Shown here piece after piece: positions 17,748-26,306 of a DNA stretch of 64,000 bases. Positions within the stretch are counted from its first letter, which is position 1. The number at the start of each line of letters is the position of its first letter. Made by a program: the position numbers and the translations under genes. The notes beneath the pieces are model-generated. The model was given only the letters and a program-made list of their open reading frames with translations. It ran no database searches and was not told the DNA's origin. This DNA is from Gluconacetobacter johannae (lineage in GTDB: Bacteria; Pseudomonadota; Alphaproteobacteria; Acetobacterales; Acetobacteraceae): the NCBI RefSeq assembly GCF_025994435.1, contig NZ_BAQK01000025.1:1-64000 (forward strand). The letters are read 5' to 3'.

Positions 17748-18518
17748 ATGTTGTTCTACGGCACAGAATTGTCGTCCCGCCTGATGCTGGGCACGGCGCA
17801 ATATCCGTCGCCCGAGATCCTGGCCGACGCGGTACGGGCGGCCCGGGCCGGGGTCGTCACCGTCTCGCTGCGGCGGGAATCGGCGGGGCTGCGGGCCGGG
17901 CAGGCTTTCTGGTCGATGATCCGCGACCTGGGCGTGCCCGTCCTGCCCAACACCGCCGGCTGCCACACGGTGAAGGATGCGGTCACCACCGCCCACATGG
18001 CGCGCGAGGTGTTCGAGACCGACTGGATCAAGCTGGAGGTCATCGGCGAGTCGGATACGCTGCAACCCGACATGTTCGCCCTGGTCGAGGCCGCGCGGAT
18101 CCTGAGCGAGGAGGGGTTCAAGGTCTTTCCCTACATGACCGAGGATCTGGTCGGCGCCGAACGGCTGTTGCAGGCGGGTTGCGAGGTCCTGATGCCGTGG
18201 GGCGCGCCGATCGGGTCGGGCAAGGGACTGAACAACCTGTTCGGCCTGCGGGCGCTGCGGGCGCATTTTCCGGATGTGCCCCTGGTCGTCGATGCCGGGA
18301 TCGGCCTGCCGTCGCATGCCGCGCAGGCGATGGAGCTGGGATATGACGCGGTGCTGATTAACACCGCCGTGGCGCGGGCCGGCGACCCGGCGGCGATGGC
18401 GGCGGCCTTCCGCCTGGCGGTCGAGGCCGGCCAGATCGCCCGCCGGGCCGACCCGATGGAGGAGCGCGACATGGCGGTGCCGTCCACCCCGGTCCTGGGC
18501 CGGGCGGTGCTGGCATGA
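17748..18518 (+). CDS. thiG: Thiazole synthase ThiG
   Basis: TIM-barrel enzyme that condenses 1-deoxy-D-xylulose 5-phosphate, the ThiS thiocarboxylate and dehydroglycine into thiazole phosphate. The 256-residue protein has the Schiff-base lysine in DWIKLEVIG, phosphate-binding PIGSGKGLNN and VVDAGIGLPSHAAQAMELG. Its last four bases overlap the start of thiE (ATGA), coupling the two. The position next to thiS matches the known ThiS-ThiG complex. Confidence 0.95.
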   Translation: MLFYGTELSSRLMLGTAQYPSPEILADAVRAARAGVVTVSLRRESAGLRAGQAFWSMIRDLGVPVLPNTAGCHTVKDAVTTAHMAREVFETDWIKLEVIGESDTLQPDMFALVEAARILSEEGFKVFPYMTEDLVGAERLLQAGCEVLMPWGAPIGSGKGLNNLFGLRALRAHFPDVPLVVDAGIGLPSHAAQAMELGYDAVLINTAVARAGDPAAMAAAFRLAVEAGQIARRADPMEERDMAVPSTPVLGRAVLA

Positions 18519-19141
18519 TCCTGCCGTCGCGGATCTATCCCGTCGTCGATCGCGCCGTGTGGGTGGACAGGCTGGGCGGCGCCGGGGCACGGCTGATCCA
18601 GCTGCGCGTCAAGGACCTGCCGGCGGACGACCTGCGGGCCGAAGTCCGGATGGCGCGGGCGTGGGCGTCACGGCATGGTGTCTGCCTGGTCCTGAACGAT
18701 TACTGGCAACTGGCGCTGGATGGGGGGATCGATTTCATTCATCTGGGCCAGGAGGACCTCGACACCGCCGACCTGGCCGCTATCCGGCGGGGTGGGATCA
18801 GGCTGGGGGTCAGCACCCACGCGCCGGACGAACTGGACCGGGCGCTGTCGGTCGGCCCCGATTACGTGGCGCTGGGCCCGGTCTGGCCGACGAAGCTGAA
18901 GCAGATGCCCTGGGCCCCGCAGGGGGTGGAGCGGCTGGGTGAGTGGAAGCGCCTGGTGGGGCCGGTGCCGCTGGTCGCCATCGGCGGCATCACGCTGGCC
19001 CGGGCCGGGGCCTGCATCGCGGCCGGGGCGGATTGCGTATCGGCCGTGTCCGATTTTATCGGCGCGCCCGATCCCGAAGGGCAGGTGCGGGGCTGGCTGG
19101 CGGCCACCGCCGATGTGCCCCCTTCGCCCCACGCCCAATAA
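18515..19141 (+). CDS. thiE: Thiamine-phosphate synthase
   Basis: Couples hydroxymethylpyrimidine diphosphate with thiazole phosphate to give thiamine phosphate. The 208-residue TIM barrel has LIQLRVKD, LNDYWQLALDGGIDFIHLGQEDL and the C-terminal phosphate loop VAIGGITLARAGACIAAGADCVSAVS. It closes the thiO-S-G-E operon; thiC and thiD are not in the window, so the pyrimidine branch must be elsewhere. The N-terminus is a little shorter than E. coli ThiE but the catalytic segments are complete. Confidence 0.92.
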   Translation: MILPSRIYPVVDRAVWVDRLGGAGARLIQLRVKDLPADDLRAEVRMARAWASRHGVCLVLNDYWQLALDGGIDFIHLGQEDLDTADLAAIRRGGIRLGVSTHAPDELDRALSVGPDYVALGPVWPTKLKQMPWAPQGVERLGEWKRLVGPVPLVAIGGITLARAGACIAAGADCVSAVSDFIGAPDPEGQVRGWLAATADVPPSPHAQ

Positions 19142-19143
19142 AT

Positions 19144-19172
19144 CGTCCGGTGACGCGGTAATGTATCGGACG
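19144..19172 (+). terminator. Possible hairpin after thiE
   Basis: Arms CGTCCG (19144-19149) and CGGACG (19167-19172) with a 17-base loop begin three bases after the thiE stop. The loop is long and no T-run follows, so this is only a weak terminator candidate. The remaining bases up to 19382 are comparatively AT-rich and presumably hold the antiporter promoter. Confidence 0.3.
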
Positions 19173-19382
19173 TGCAGCAATACGTGACTGTCCATGCGTT
19201 GCCCGATTCCGGCTTGTATGCTTTTTCGGACATGTCTGGATGGCGGAAATGTTAATCTACATTCGCATCCGGCCAGGATGGAACCAATGACGGTGCCGGA
19301 TGTCCTGAAACGGCCATCATAAGTTCATACTTGCCTGCCATAGTGAAATAGCATGCACCATGCGACGAGGAGAGGTTAGCGG

Positions 19383-22004
19383 ATGGCGGTGACGGGACTT
19401 GCTGCGGTTCTTCTGGCGATCGCCGTGCTGCTGGTGGTCGTCAGCGCGGTGCAGCCGATCGCCCGCCGCCTTGAAGTGTCCGAGACCGTCCTGCTGGCCG
19501 TCGTGGGGATCGTGCTGGGCGGTTCGGCGGACCTGGTGCTGCGTAGTTCCTACACTGACCTGCTCAACGGCGCGGCCGAGACGCTTCTGGATTTTCCGCT
19601 GAACAGCGAGGCGTTCCTGCTGATCTTCCTTCCGGCGCTGGTCTTCCAGGGGGCGCTGGCGATCGATGTCCGGCGCCTGGCGCATGAAACCGCGACGGTG
19701 CTGCTGCTGGCGGTGGTCGCGGTGATCGTGTCGACGGCGACCATCGGGCTGGCCCTGTTTCCGTTCGCGGGCCTGCCGCTGTCGGTCTGCCTGCTGCTGG
19801 GGTCCATCGTCGCGACGACCGACCCGTCGGCGGTGGCCGGAATCTTCCGCGATATCGGTGCGACCAGCCGCCTGACCCGGCTGGTCGAAGGCGAGGCCCT
19901 GCTGAACGACGCCGCCGCCATTGCCATCTTTTCCATCCTGCTGGCCGCCGTGACGTCGCATCACCGGATCGAACCCGGCGGCGCGGTGCTGGAATTCCTG
20001 GTGTCGTTCGTCGGCGCCATCGTCATGGGCGTGCTGTTCGGGCGGCTGACCCTGCTGCTGATTACGACGATCGGCGCCGCGCCGGCCGCCGAAATCACGC
20101 TGACGGTCGCGCTGCCCTATATCGTCTATATCGTCTGCGACGAATTCCTGGGCTTTTCGGGCGTGGTGGCGACCGCCGCCGCCGGGCTGACGCTGTCGGT
20201 CTACGGGCCATCGACCTTCCGCCCGCAGACCTGGCGCTTCCTGGAGGAGCTCTGGCAGCAACTGGTGTTCTGGGCGGGGTCGCTGGTCTTTGTCCTGGCG
20301 TCGATGCTGGTGCCGCGCCTTCTGGTGGGCATGACGCGGTGGGACTGCGTGCTGATCCTGATCGCCACGGGCGCCGGGCTGCTGGCCCGGGGTGCCGTGG
20401 TGTTCGGCCTGCTGCCGGTGCTGGCGGCCACGCGCCTGTCCCCGCCGGTGCCGACCCCCTTCAAGGTCACGATGGTCTGGGGCGGGCTGCGCGGCGCGAT
20501 CACGCTGGCGCTGGCCCTGGCGGTGACCGAGAACGAGCACGTCTCGACCCCGGTCGCGCATTTCATCGGCATCATCGCCACCGGATTCGTGCTGATTACG
20601 CTGTTCGTCAACGGCACGACCCTGCGCTACCTGGTGCTGTTCCTGAAGCTGGACCAGCTCTCGCCGATCGACCAGGCGCTGCGGCATCAGGTGCTGGGCA
20701 TCGGCCTGGGCGAGGTGCGGGACCGCACCCGCGACATGGCCGACGAACTGGGATTCTCGCGCAATGTGGCCGGCGGCGTCATCGGCATGCTGGACGAGCG
20801 CGTGGCCGAGGAAGAACAGGCCAATACCTTCGACACCGCGCTGGGCGACCGGCAGCGGGTGACGCTGGCGCTGATCGTCGTGGCCAACAAGGAACGCTCG
20901 ATCCTGCTGGATCTGTTCCGCATCCAGGGCCTGTCGCGCCCGGTGATGGAGACGCTGCTGCGTTCGGCCGAGGCGATGGTTGACGGCGCGCGGCTGGAAG
21001 GGCGGTTCGGCTATGTCCGCGCCCTGCGCCGGCGGTTGCGTCCGTCGCTGCGTTTCCGCATCGCCCAGGCGATCCATCACCGGTTTCATTTCGACCAGCC
21101 GCTGACGTACTGCATGACCGAGCGGTTCGAGATGCTGATGATCAGCTATTTCGTGTCGCTGTCGCTGATCCGGTTCATGCGCACGCGGATGGAACCGACC
21201 CTGGGCAGCCGCATCGGCGAGATCGTGGGCGAGGTGCTGGAACGTCAGCGCAAATTGCTGAACGAGGCCCTCCAGACCCTGCGGCTGCATTATCACGGCT
21301 ATTCCGAAGCCCTGGAGAGCCGGCTGCTGCAGCAGGTCGCCCTGCGGCTGGAGGGCGAGGAATATGACGCGCTGATGTCCGAATCCCTCATCAGCGAGGA
21401 ACTGCACCGGGAACTGCACCGGGATGTCGAGCGTCGGCGCGCGCAGTTGGATTTCCGGCTCAAATTCGACATCAAGACGGGGATCGAAGCCCGGATGCGC
21501 GGCCTGCCGGCCTTTCGTGGCCTACCGGACGGGGTTCTGCATGATTTGTCGAAGCAGATGTCCATCCATTTCACCTCGCCGGGCGAGCGGCTGTATCGCC
21601 GGGGCCGGAAGGTCAGGACGGTCTATTTCATCAGTGCGGGCCTGGCCGAAACCCATTACGCCGAGCACGATGTCCGCTACGGCGCCGGCGACGTCGTCGG
21701 GGCGGAGGAAGCCCTGTCGGGCGAGCCGGTCCGCGCCATCAGCCGTTCGCTGCAGTTCGGGCATTTCCTGACCATGAGTGCCCGCCGCTTCCGCCGGCTG
21801 GTCGCGGAACATCCGGTCATCCTCGAAAACCTGGACGCGCTGGGTCGGGCGCGCGAGACCTCGGACAGGTCGGAGGCCCTTCTGCTGCCCGCCGGCAAGG
21901 GCCAGGCGCTGGCCCCGTCCGATGAGGCGATCGCTCTGGCGACGGCGTCGCTGTCCGACGCGCTGCCCGCCTCGATCGACGGCGCCGACGGCCGGCAGCC
22001 ATAG
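19383..22004 (+). CDS. CPA1-type Na+/H+ antiporter with long cytosolic tail and cyclic-nucleotide-binding-like domain
   Basis: The first 400 or so residues form about 12 membrane helices of a cation:proton antiporter, with GSIVATTDPSAVAGIF, EGEALLNDAAAIAIF (the ion-binding ND pair) and WGGLRGAITLALAL, all typical of the NhaP/NHE (CPA1) family. A helical linker follows to about residue 680. A C-terminal beta-roll then contains PGERLYRRGRK...YFISAGLAE and YGAGDVVGAEEALSGEPVRAISRS, laid out like a cNMP-binding domain, although the phosphate-cassette residues are not a perfect match. At 873 residues it is much longer than plain NhaP proteins and resembles SOS1/sperm-NHE architecture. GAGGAGAGG precedes the ATG. 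It stands alone between thiE and the molybdoenzyme operon. Confidence 0.85.
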   Translation: MAVTGLAAVLLAIAVLLVVVSAVQPIARRLEVSETVLLAVVGIVLGGSADLVLRSSYTDLLNGAAETLLDFPLNSEAFLLIFLPALVFQGALAIDVRRLAHETATVLLLAVVAVIVSTATIGLALFPFAGLPLSVCLLLGSIVATTDPSAVAGIFRDIGATSRLTRLVEGEALLNDAAAIAIFSILLAAVTSHHRIEPGGAVLEFLVSFVGAIVMGVLFGRLTLLLITTIGAAPAAEITLTVALPYIVYIVCDEFLGFSGVVATAAAGLTLSVYGPSTFRPQTWRFLEELWQQLVFWAGSLVFVLASMLVPRLLVGMTRWDCVLILIATGAGLLARGAVVFGLLPVLAATRLSPPVPTPFKVTMVWGGLRGAITLALALAVTENEHVSTPVAHFIGIIATGFVLITLFVNGTTLRYLVLFLKLDQLSPIDQALRHQVLGIGLGEVRDRTRDMADELGFSRNVAGGVIGMLDERVAEEEQANTFDTALGDRQRVTLALIVVANKERSILLDLFRIQGLSRPVMETLLRSAEAMVDGARLEGRFGYVRALRRRLRPSLRFRIAQAIHHRFHFDQPLTYCMTERFEMLMISYFVSLSLIRFMRTRMEPTLGSRIGEIVGEVLERQRKLLNEALQTLRLHYHGYSEALESRLLQQVALRLEGEEYDALMSESLISEELHRELHRDVERRRAQLDFRLKFDIKTGIEARMRGLPAFRGLPDGVLHDLSKQMSIHFTSPGERLYRRGRKVRTVYFISAGLAETHYAEHDVRYGAGDVVGAEEALSGEPVRAISRSLQFGHFLTMSARRFRRLVAEHPVILENLDALGRARETSDRSEALLLPAGKGQALAPSDEAIALATASLSDALPASIDGADGRQP

Positions 22005-22094
22005 GCCGGGTTCCCCTTTCCAACAATATTTTGTTACAAGACGGGATCGTGTCGGCGCCATCGGCGCCGGCCGCTGGTTCTGTCCGGAGGATGC

Positions 22095-22550
22095 ATGCTG
22101 ACATTGCAGGTTAACGGCGTCGCGCATCAGGTCGATGTCCCCGACGACATGCCCCTGCTGTGGGTCCTGCGGGACGTGCTGGGCATGCCGGGCACGAAGT
22201 TCGGATGCGGCATCGCCGAATGCGGCGCCTGCACCGTTCATGTCGACGGCAAGCCGGTCCGGTCCTGTTCGCTGCCGGCGTCGCTGGTGGCCGGGCGGCC
22301 GGTGACGACGATCGAGGGGCTGGCCGGCGACCTGGTGGGCGAAAGCGTGCAGCAGGCGTGGATGGATATCGACGTGGTGCAGTGCGGCTATTGCCAGACC
22401 GGGCAGATCATGTCGGCGGTAGCGCTGCTGAAGGCCAATCCGCATCCCACGGACGAGGACATCGATCAGGCGATGTCGGGCAATATCTGTCGCTGCGGCA
22501 CCTATCGGCGGATCCGCGCCGCCATCCGTAACGCCGCCGGGGTGGCATGA
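22095..22550 (+). CDS. 2Fe-2S subunit of a molybdenum hydroxylase/dehydrogenase (IorA-like)
   Basis: Small electron-transfer subunit of xanthine-oxidase-family enzymes. The 151-residue protein has the plant-type 2Fe-2S site C38, C43, C46, C58 and the second four-helix 2Fe-2S site C97, C100, C132, C134 (CGYCQTGQIM ... NICRCGTYRRIR). It resembles the alpha subunit of isoquinoline 1-oxidoreductase and the small subunit of acetic-acid-bacterial aldehyde dehydrogenases. A CGGAGG ribosome-binding site sits at 22085-22090; a competing out-of-frame ATG at 22091 is ignored. It overlaps the large subunit by four bases (ATGA). It has no signal peptide and is probably exported bound to the Tat-directed large subunit. 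Confidence 0.9.
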   Translation: MLTLQVNGVAHQVDVPDDMPLLWVLRDVLGMPGTKFGCGIAECGACTVHVDGKPVRSCSLPASLVAGRPVTTIEGLAGDLVGESVQQAWMDIDVVQCGYCQTGQIMSAVALLKANPHPTDEDIDQAMSGNICRCGTYRRIRAAIRNAAGVA

Positions 22551-24697
22551 TGGCCGTGACCATGCTGTCGCGCCGCGGCGTCCTGACCGGCGCCGGCGGC
22601 CTGTTGCTGGCGGCGGCGTTGCCTCGCCGTGCCGCCCGGGGGGCGACGCGGATCGTCGAGGACGAGACCGGGCCTTTCGCCCCCAACGCCTTCGTGCGTG
22701 TCGCGACCGACGGCACGATCACGCTGATCCTGCCCAATGTGGAAATGGGGCAGGGGATCTATACCGGCGAGGCGATGCTGATCGCCGAGGAATTGGCCGT
22801 GGGGCTGGACCAGATCCAGATCGAAGCCGCGCCGCCGGGCGACGCGTACATCACCAAGGAACTGGGAACCCAGGCGACCGGCGGATCGACATCGACCATC
22901 GCTACCTGGGCGGGGCTGCGGCAGGCAGGCGCCGCGGCGCGGACCCTGCTGGTCCAGGCCGCCGCCGCGCACTGGTCGGTCGTCCCCGACACCTGCCAGG
23001 CCGAGGCCGGCGTGGTCCGTCACCTGGCCAGCGGGCGCAGCCTGACCTATGGCGAGGTCGCGGCCGACGCCGCGCTGCTGCCCGCGCCGACGGCCCCGGT
23101 GCCGTTGCGCGACCCCGCCACTTTCCGGCTGATCGGCAAATCGCAGCACCGGCTGGATTCTCCCGCCAAGGTGGCCGGCACCGCGACCTTCGGCATCGAC
23201 GTGCAGGTCCCCGGCATGCTGGTCGGCACCGTTGCGGCCTGTCCGGTCATGGGCGGCATCCTGACGCATGTCGATGCCGACGCGGCGCGCAAGGTGCCGG
23301 GCGTGCGCGACGTGCTGACGATCGGCAATGCGGTCTGCGTGGTCGGCGATCATTTCTGGGCGGCCCGCAAGGGGCTGGAGGCGCTGTCGATCACCTGGGA
23401 CGAAGGGGTGAACGCCGCCGTCACCACCGCGACGATCTATCGCCAGCTTCACGATGCGCTGGACGGGCCGGCCATCGTCGCCCACAGCAAGGGCGACGCC
23501 AGGGCCGCCGTCGCGGGGGCCGCGACGCGGGTCGAGGCGACATACCAGCAGCCGCTGCTGGCCCATGCGCCGATGGAGCCGATCAACTGCACCGTGCAGG
23601 TCACGCCCGAGCGCTGCGACATCTGGGTGGGGTCCCAGGTGCCCCTGCGGGCACGCGATGCGGCGGCCGGGATCACGGGCCTGGCCAAGGATAAGGTCCA
23701 TGTCCACAACCAGTATATCGGCGGCGGATTCGGCCGCCGGCTGGAACATGAGTATGTGATCCAGGCGGTCCAGTTCGCGCGGCAGGTGTCCTATCCGCTG
23801 AAGATCGTCTGGACGCGCGAGGAAGATCTGACGCTCGACCGCTTCCGGCCGGCCTATGTCGACCGGCTGGTCGGCGGGCTGGATCGGCACGGCAACCTGG
23901 TGGGCATCGAACACCGCATCGTCGGGCCGGCAGTGGTCGCCCGCTGGGCGCCCGAGGCCCTGCTGCCGAACGGGATGGATGACGATCTGCTGGTCGCCAC
24001 GGCGGAGACGCCCTACGCGATTCCCGCGACGCGCCTGGAATATGCGCGGCGCGAGGCGCCGGGCGTGGTGACGGCCTGGTGGCGGGGCGTCGGCGGCACG
24101 CGCGGCGTGTTCGTGGTGGAAAGCTTCATCGACGAGCTGGCGGCCCAGGCCGGGGCCGACCCGGTGGCGTTCCGGCGGAAGATGACGGCCGACAACCCGC
24201 GCGCGCGCGCCGTGCTGGACCTGGCGGCCGAGAAAGCGAACTGGGGCACGCCGCTGCCGCCGCATGTCGGCCGGGGCGTGGCGTTGCAGTACGTCTTCGG
24301 GTCGTACCTGGCCACGGTGATGGAAGTCGAGATGTCCGATACCGGGGCCGTGCGGGTCCGGCGGGTCATCGTTGCCGTGGATTGCGGACGGGTGGTGAAC
24401 CCCGATCAGGTCGTGTCCCAGATCGAAGGGGGCCTGATCTTCGGGCTCAGTGCCGCCCTGTATAACGAGGTCACGCTCAGCGGTGGCCGGGTGCAGGAGG
24501 ACAATTTCCATTCCTACCGGATCCTCCGCATGAACGAATCGCCCATGATCGACGTCCATCTGATCGACAGCACCGAGGATCCGGGGGGCATAGGGGAAAC
24601 CGGCACGGCGGCGGCGGCGGCGGCGTTGGCCAACGCGATGGCGGCCGCCAGCGGACGGCGGTACCGGACCCTGCCGCTGACGGGGCGGCAGGCATGA
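22547..24697 (+). CDS. Molybdopterin-binding large subunit of a periplasmic dehydrogenase (IorB / aldehyde dehydrogenase-like)
   Basis: Catalytic subunit of a Mo-cytosine-dinucleotide enzyme. A twin-arginine signal (SRRGVLTGAGGLLLAAALP, residues 8-26) indicates folded export. Mo-cofactor segments include MGQGIYTGEAMLIAEEL, GGGFGRRLEHEY and the C-terminal GGIGETGT, whose E684 is the expected active-site base. 716 residues fits the IorB class, which lacks the FAD subunit and passes electrons to a cytochrome; that cytochrome gene follows with a four-base overlap. In acetic acid bacteria such trios often oxidise aldehydes at the membrane, but isoquinoline- or nicotinate-type substrates cannot be excluded. 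Confidence 0.88.
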   Translation: MMAVTMLSRRGVLTGAGGLLLAAALPRRAARGATRIVEDETGPFAPNAFVRVATDGTITLILPNVEMGQGIYTGEAMLIAEELAVGLDQIQIEAAPPGDAYITKELGTQATGGSTSTIATWAGLRQAGAAARTLLVQAAAAHWSVVPDTCQAEAGVVRHLASGRSLTYGEVAADAALLPAPTAPVPLRDPATFRLIGKSQHRLDSPAKVAGTATFGIDVQVPGMLVGTVAACPVMGGILTHVDADAARKVPGVRDVLTIGNAVCVVGDHFWAARKGLEALSITWDEGVNAAVTTATIYRQLHDALDGPAIVAHSKGDARAAVAGAATRVEATYQQPLLAHAPMEPINCTVQVTPERCDIWVGSQVPLRARDAAAGITGLAKDKVHVHNQYIGGGFGRRLEHEYVIQAVQFARQVSYPLKIVWTREEDLTLDRFRPAYVDRLVGGLDRHGNLVGIEHRIVGPAVVARWAPEALLPNGMDDDLLVATAETPYAIPATRLEYARREAPGVVTAWWRGVGGTRGVFVVESFIDELAAQAGADPVAFRRKMTADNPRARAVLDLAAEKANWGTPLPPHVGRGVALQYVFGSYLATVMEVEMSDTGAVRVRRVIVAVDCGRVVNPDQVVSQIEGGLIFGLSAALYNEVTLSGGRVQEDNFHSYRILRMNESPMIDVHLIDSTEDPGGIGETGTAAAAAALANAMAAASGRRYRTLPLTGRQA

Positions 24698-25962
24698 GCG
24701 CGCCGGCCGAATCGCGTCGCCGCGTCCTGCGACGGACCGTCTGTCTGTCTCTTGCCGTTGCGGCGCTGGGGACTGGCACGCGGGGCGCGCGGGCGGCGGA
24801 TGCGGACCTGGTCGCCCGGGGCGCGTATCTGGAACGCGCGGCGGATTGTGAGGTCTGTCACACCCGGCCGGGCGGCGCCCCGTTTGCTGGCGGCCGGGCC
24901 TTCGTCCTGCCGGGAATCGGGACGATCTATTCCCCCAACATCACGCCGGACCGGGAAACCGGCATCGGCACCTATAGCGACGCGCAGTTCGTGTCCGCCG
25001 TGCGGGCGGGCGTGGCGCCGGGGTGGAAGCATCTGTACCCCGTCATGCCTTACGCGTCGTACGCGCGGATGACGGTCGATGACGTGCGGGCCATTCGCGC
25101 CTATCTGGATACGCTGCACCCGGTCCATGCCCCGGCGCCGGCCAACGCGGTGCGGTTTCCCTACAGTTTCCGGCCGGTGATGATCGCCTGGAACCTGATG
25201 AACCTGCCATCGGCGGCCCTTGCCGACGATCCGGGCCAATCGGCCGACTGGAATCGGGGGCGGTATCTGGTCGAGGCCGCCGGGCATTGCGCCGAATGCC
25301 ATTCGCCGCGCAACATCATGCAGGCGACGTCCAGCGCGCATTCCTATGCCGGCGCGGTGACCGACGGGTGGCGCGCCTATAACATCTCCCCCGATCCCGA
25401 CAGTGGCATCGGGGCGTGGAGCGACACGCAACTGGCCGCCTATCTGTCCCGCGGGCATGCCGGGGGCCATGGAACGGCGGCCGGGCCGATGGCCGATGTC
25501 GTCAGCCACAGCCTGCGGTACCTGACGGCGCGGGACATCTCGGCCATGGTGACCTATCTGCGTACCCTGCCGGCGCGGCGATCGGACGAGACGGTGGCGA
25601 ATATCACCCCGGACGCGCTGGCCACCGGCCCCAACGACAGCAACGGCGGCAGGCTGTTCGCCGCGGCCTGCGCCGGCTGCCATCTGACGACCGGGCAGGG
25701 GCGACAGGTGGAGGTTGCCGACCTGTGGGGCGCGCGCTCGCTCGGCGAGACGCAGGGACGCAACCTGATGAAGCTCATGGTCGAGGGATCGCGGCTCGAT
25801 ACCGCCCAGGGGGCGATGACCATGCCGGCCTTCGGGCCGGAATATCGCGATCAGGATCTGGCGGACATCGCGAATTACGCCATCGGCCATTTCAGCCATC
25901 GGATCGGCCATGTCACGGCGCGGGACGCCGCGAGCGCGCGGGGGGGCGAACCGCCGTCGTGA
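24694..25962 (+). CDS. Tri-haem cytochrome c subunit of the molybdenum dehydrogenase
   Basis: Exported electron-transfer subunit with three CXXCH haem sites: CEVCH (C52-H56), CAECH (C199-H203) and CAGCH (C326-H330). The N-terminus (RRRVLRRTVCLSLAVAALGTG, cleavage near residue 35 after ARA) is a signal peptide. The domain spacing of about 140 residues resembles the cytochrome subunits of acetic-acid-bacterial alcohol and aldehyde dehydrogenases that feed ubiquinone. It is coupled to the large subunit by an ATGA overlap, so the three genes form one operon. 422 residues. Confidence 0.9.
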   Translation: MSAPAESRRRVLRRTVCLSLAVAALGTGTRGARAADADLVARGAYLERAADCEVCHTRPGGAPFAGGRAFVLPGIGTIYSPNITPDRETGIGTYSDAQFVSAVRAGVAPGWKHLYPVMPYASYARMTVDDVRAIRAYLDTLHPVHAPAPANAVRFPYSFRPVMIAWNLMNLPSAALADDPGQSADWNRGRYLVEAAGHCAECHSPRNIMQATSSAHSYAGAVTDGWRAYNISPDPDSGIGAWSDTQLAAYLSRGHAGGHGTAAGPMADVVSHSLRYLTARDISAMVTYLRTLPARRSDETVANITPDALATGPNDSNGGRLFAAACAGCHLTTGQGRQVEVADLWGARSLGETQGRNLMKLMVEGSRLDTAQGAMTMPAFGPEYRDQDLADIANYAIGHFSHRIGHVTARDAASARGGEPPS

Positions 25963-25982
25963 GGCGGCACCGCGCAGGGCAG

Positions 25983-26001
25983 GCCCGGAGTGGATCCGGG
26001 C
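25983..26001. terminator. Hairpin between cytochrome gene and tRNA-Met
   Basis: Perfect seven-base arms GCCCGGA (25983-25989) and TCCGGGC (25995-26001) around a GTGGA loop, 20 bases after the cytochrome stop. No long T-run follows. It lies between converging transcripts (cytochrome plus, tRNA minus) and may act on both. Confidence 0.45.
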
Positions 26002-26055
26002 ATGTCGCGCGAACGGATTTTCGTACGGGGATATGAAGGGGAAAGACCCGACGGA

Positions 26056-26130
26056 TGGTAGCGGCGGACGGATTTGAACCGCCGACCAAGGGATTATGAT
26101 TCCCCTGCTCTACCGCTGAGCTACGCCGCC
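26056..26130 (-). tRNA. tRNA-Met (anticodon CAT), elongator type
   Basis: Minus-strand 75-base gene including encoded CCA. The acceptor arm begins GGCGGCG and ends CGCCGCT-A-CCA (first pair G-U). The D arm is AGCTCAGCGGTAGAGC, the anticodon loop ATCATAA gives anticodon CAT, and the T arm is GGCGG-TTCAAAT-CCGCC. The overall pattern matches alphaproteobacterial elongator tRNA-Met; lysidine-modified tRNA-Ile(CAT) shares the anticodon and is the main alternative. An initiator tRNA is unlikely because the anticodon stem lacks the three G-C pairs expected there. Confidence 0.9.
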
Positions 26131-26306
26131 ATCGCGTCGGGTGGTTGGGAGATATCGCCCCGGTCGGCCAAAGTCAACCCGTTCGGCGCATGGGATGTAA
26201 ACCTTGTCACGACGGTTAAAGAAAACTCCCGTTTCCATTGATATGGCTTTATTCATGCCCGCCCTATCCCCCGCCTTCGAGACGAGAGACCGGAATCCAT
26301 GCCGTG

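Noticed and set aside
22021..22036. Small AACAA/TTGTT hairpin between the antiporter and the 2Fe-2S subunit
   Set aside because: Five A/T-rich pairs are too weak for a terminator and too short to call an operator without comparison.
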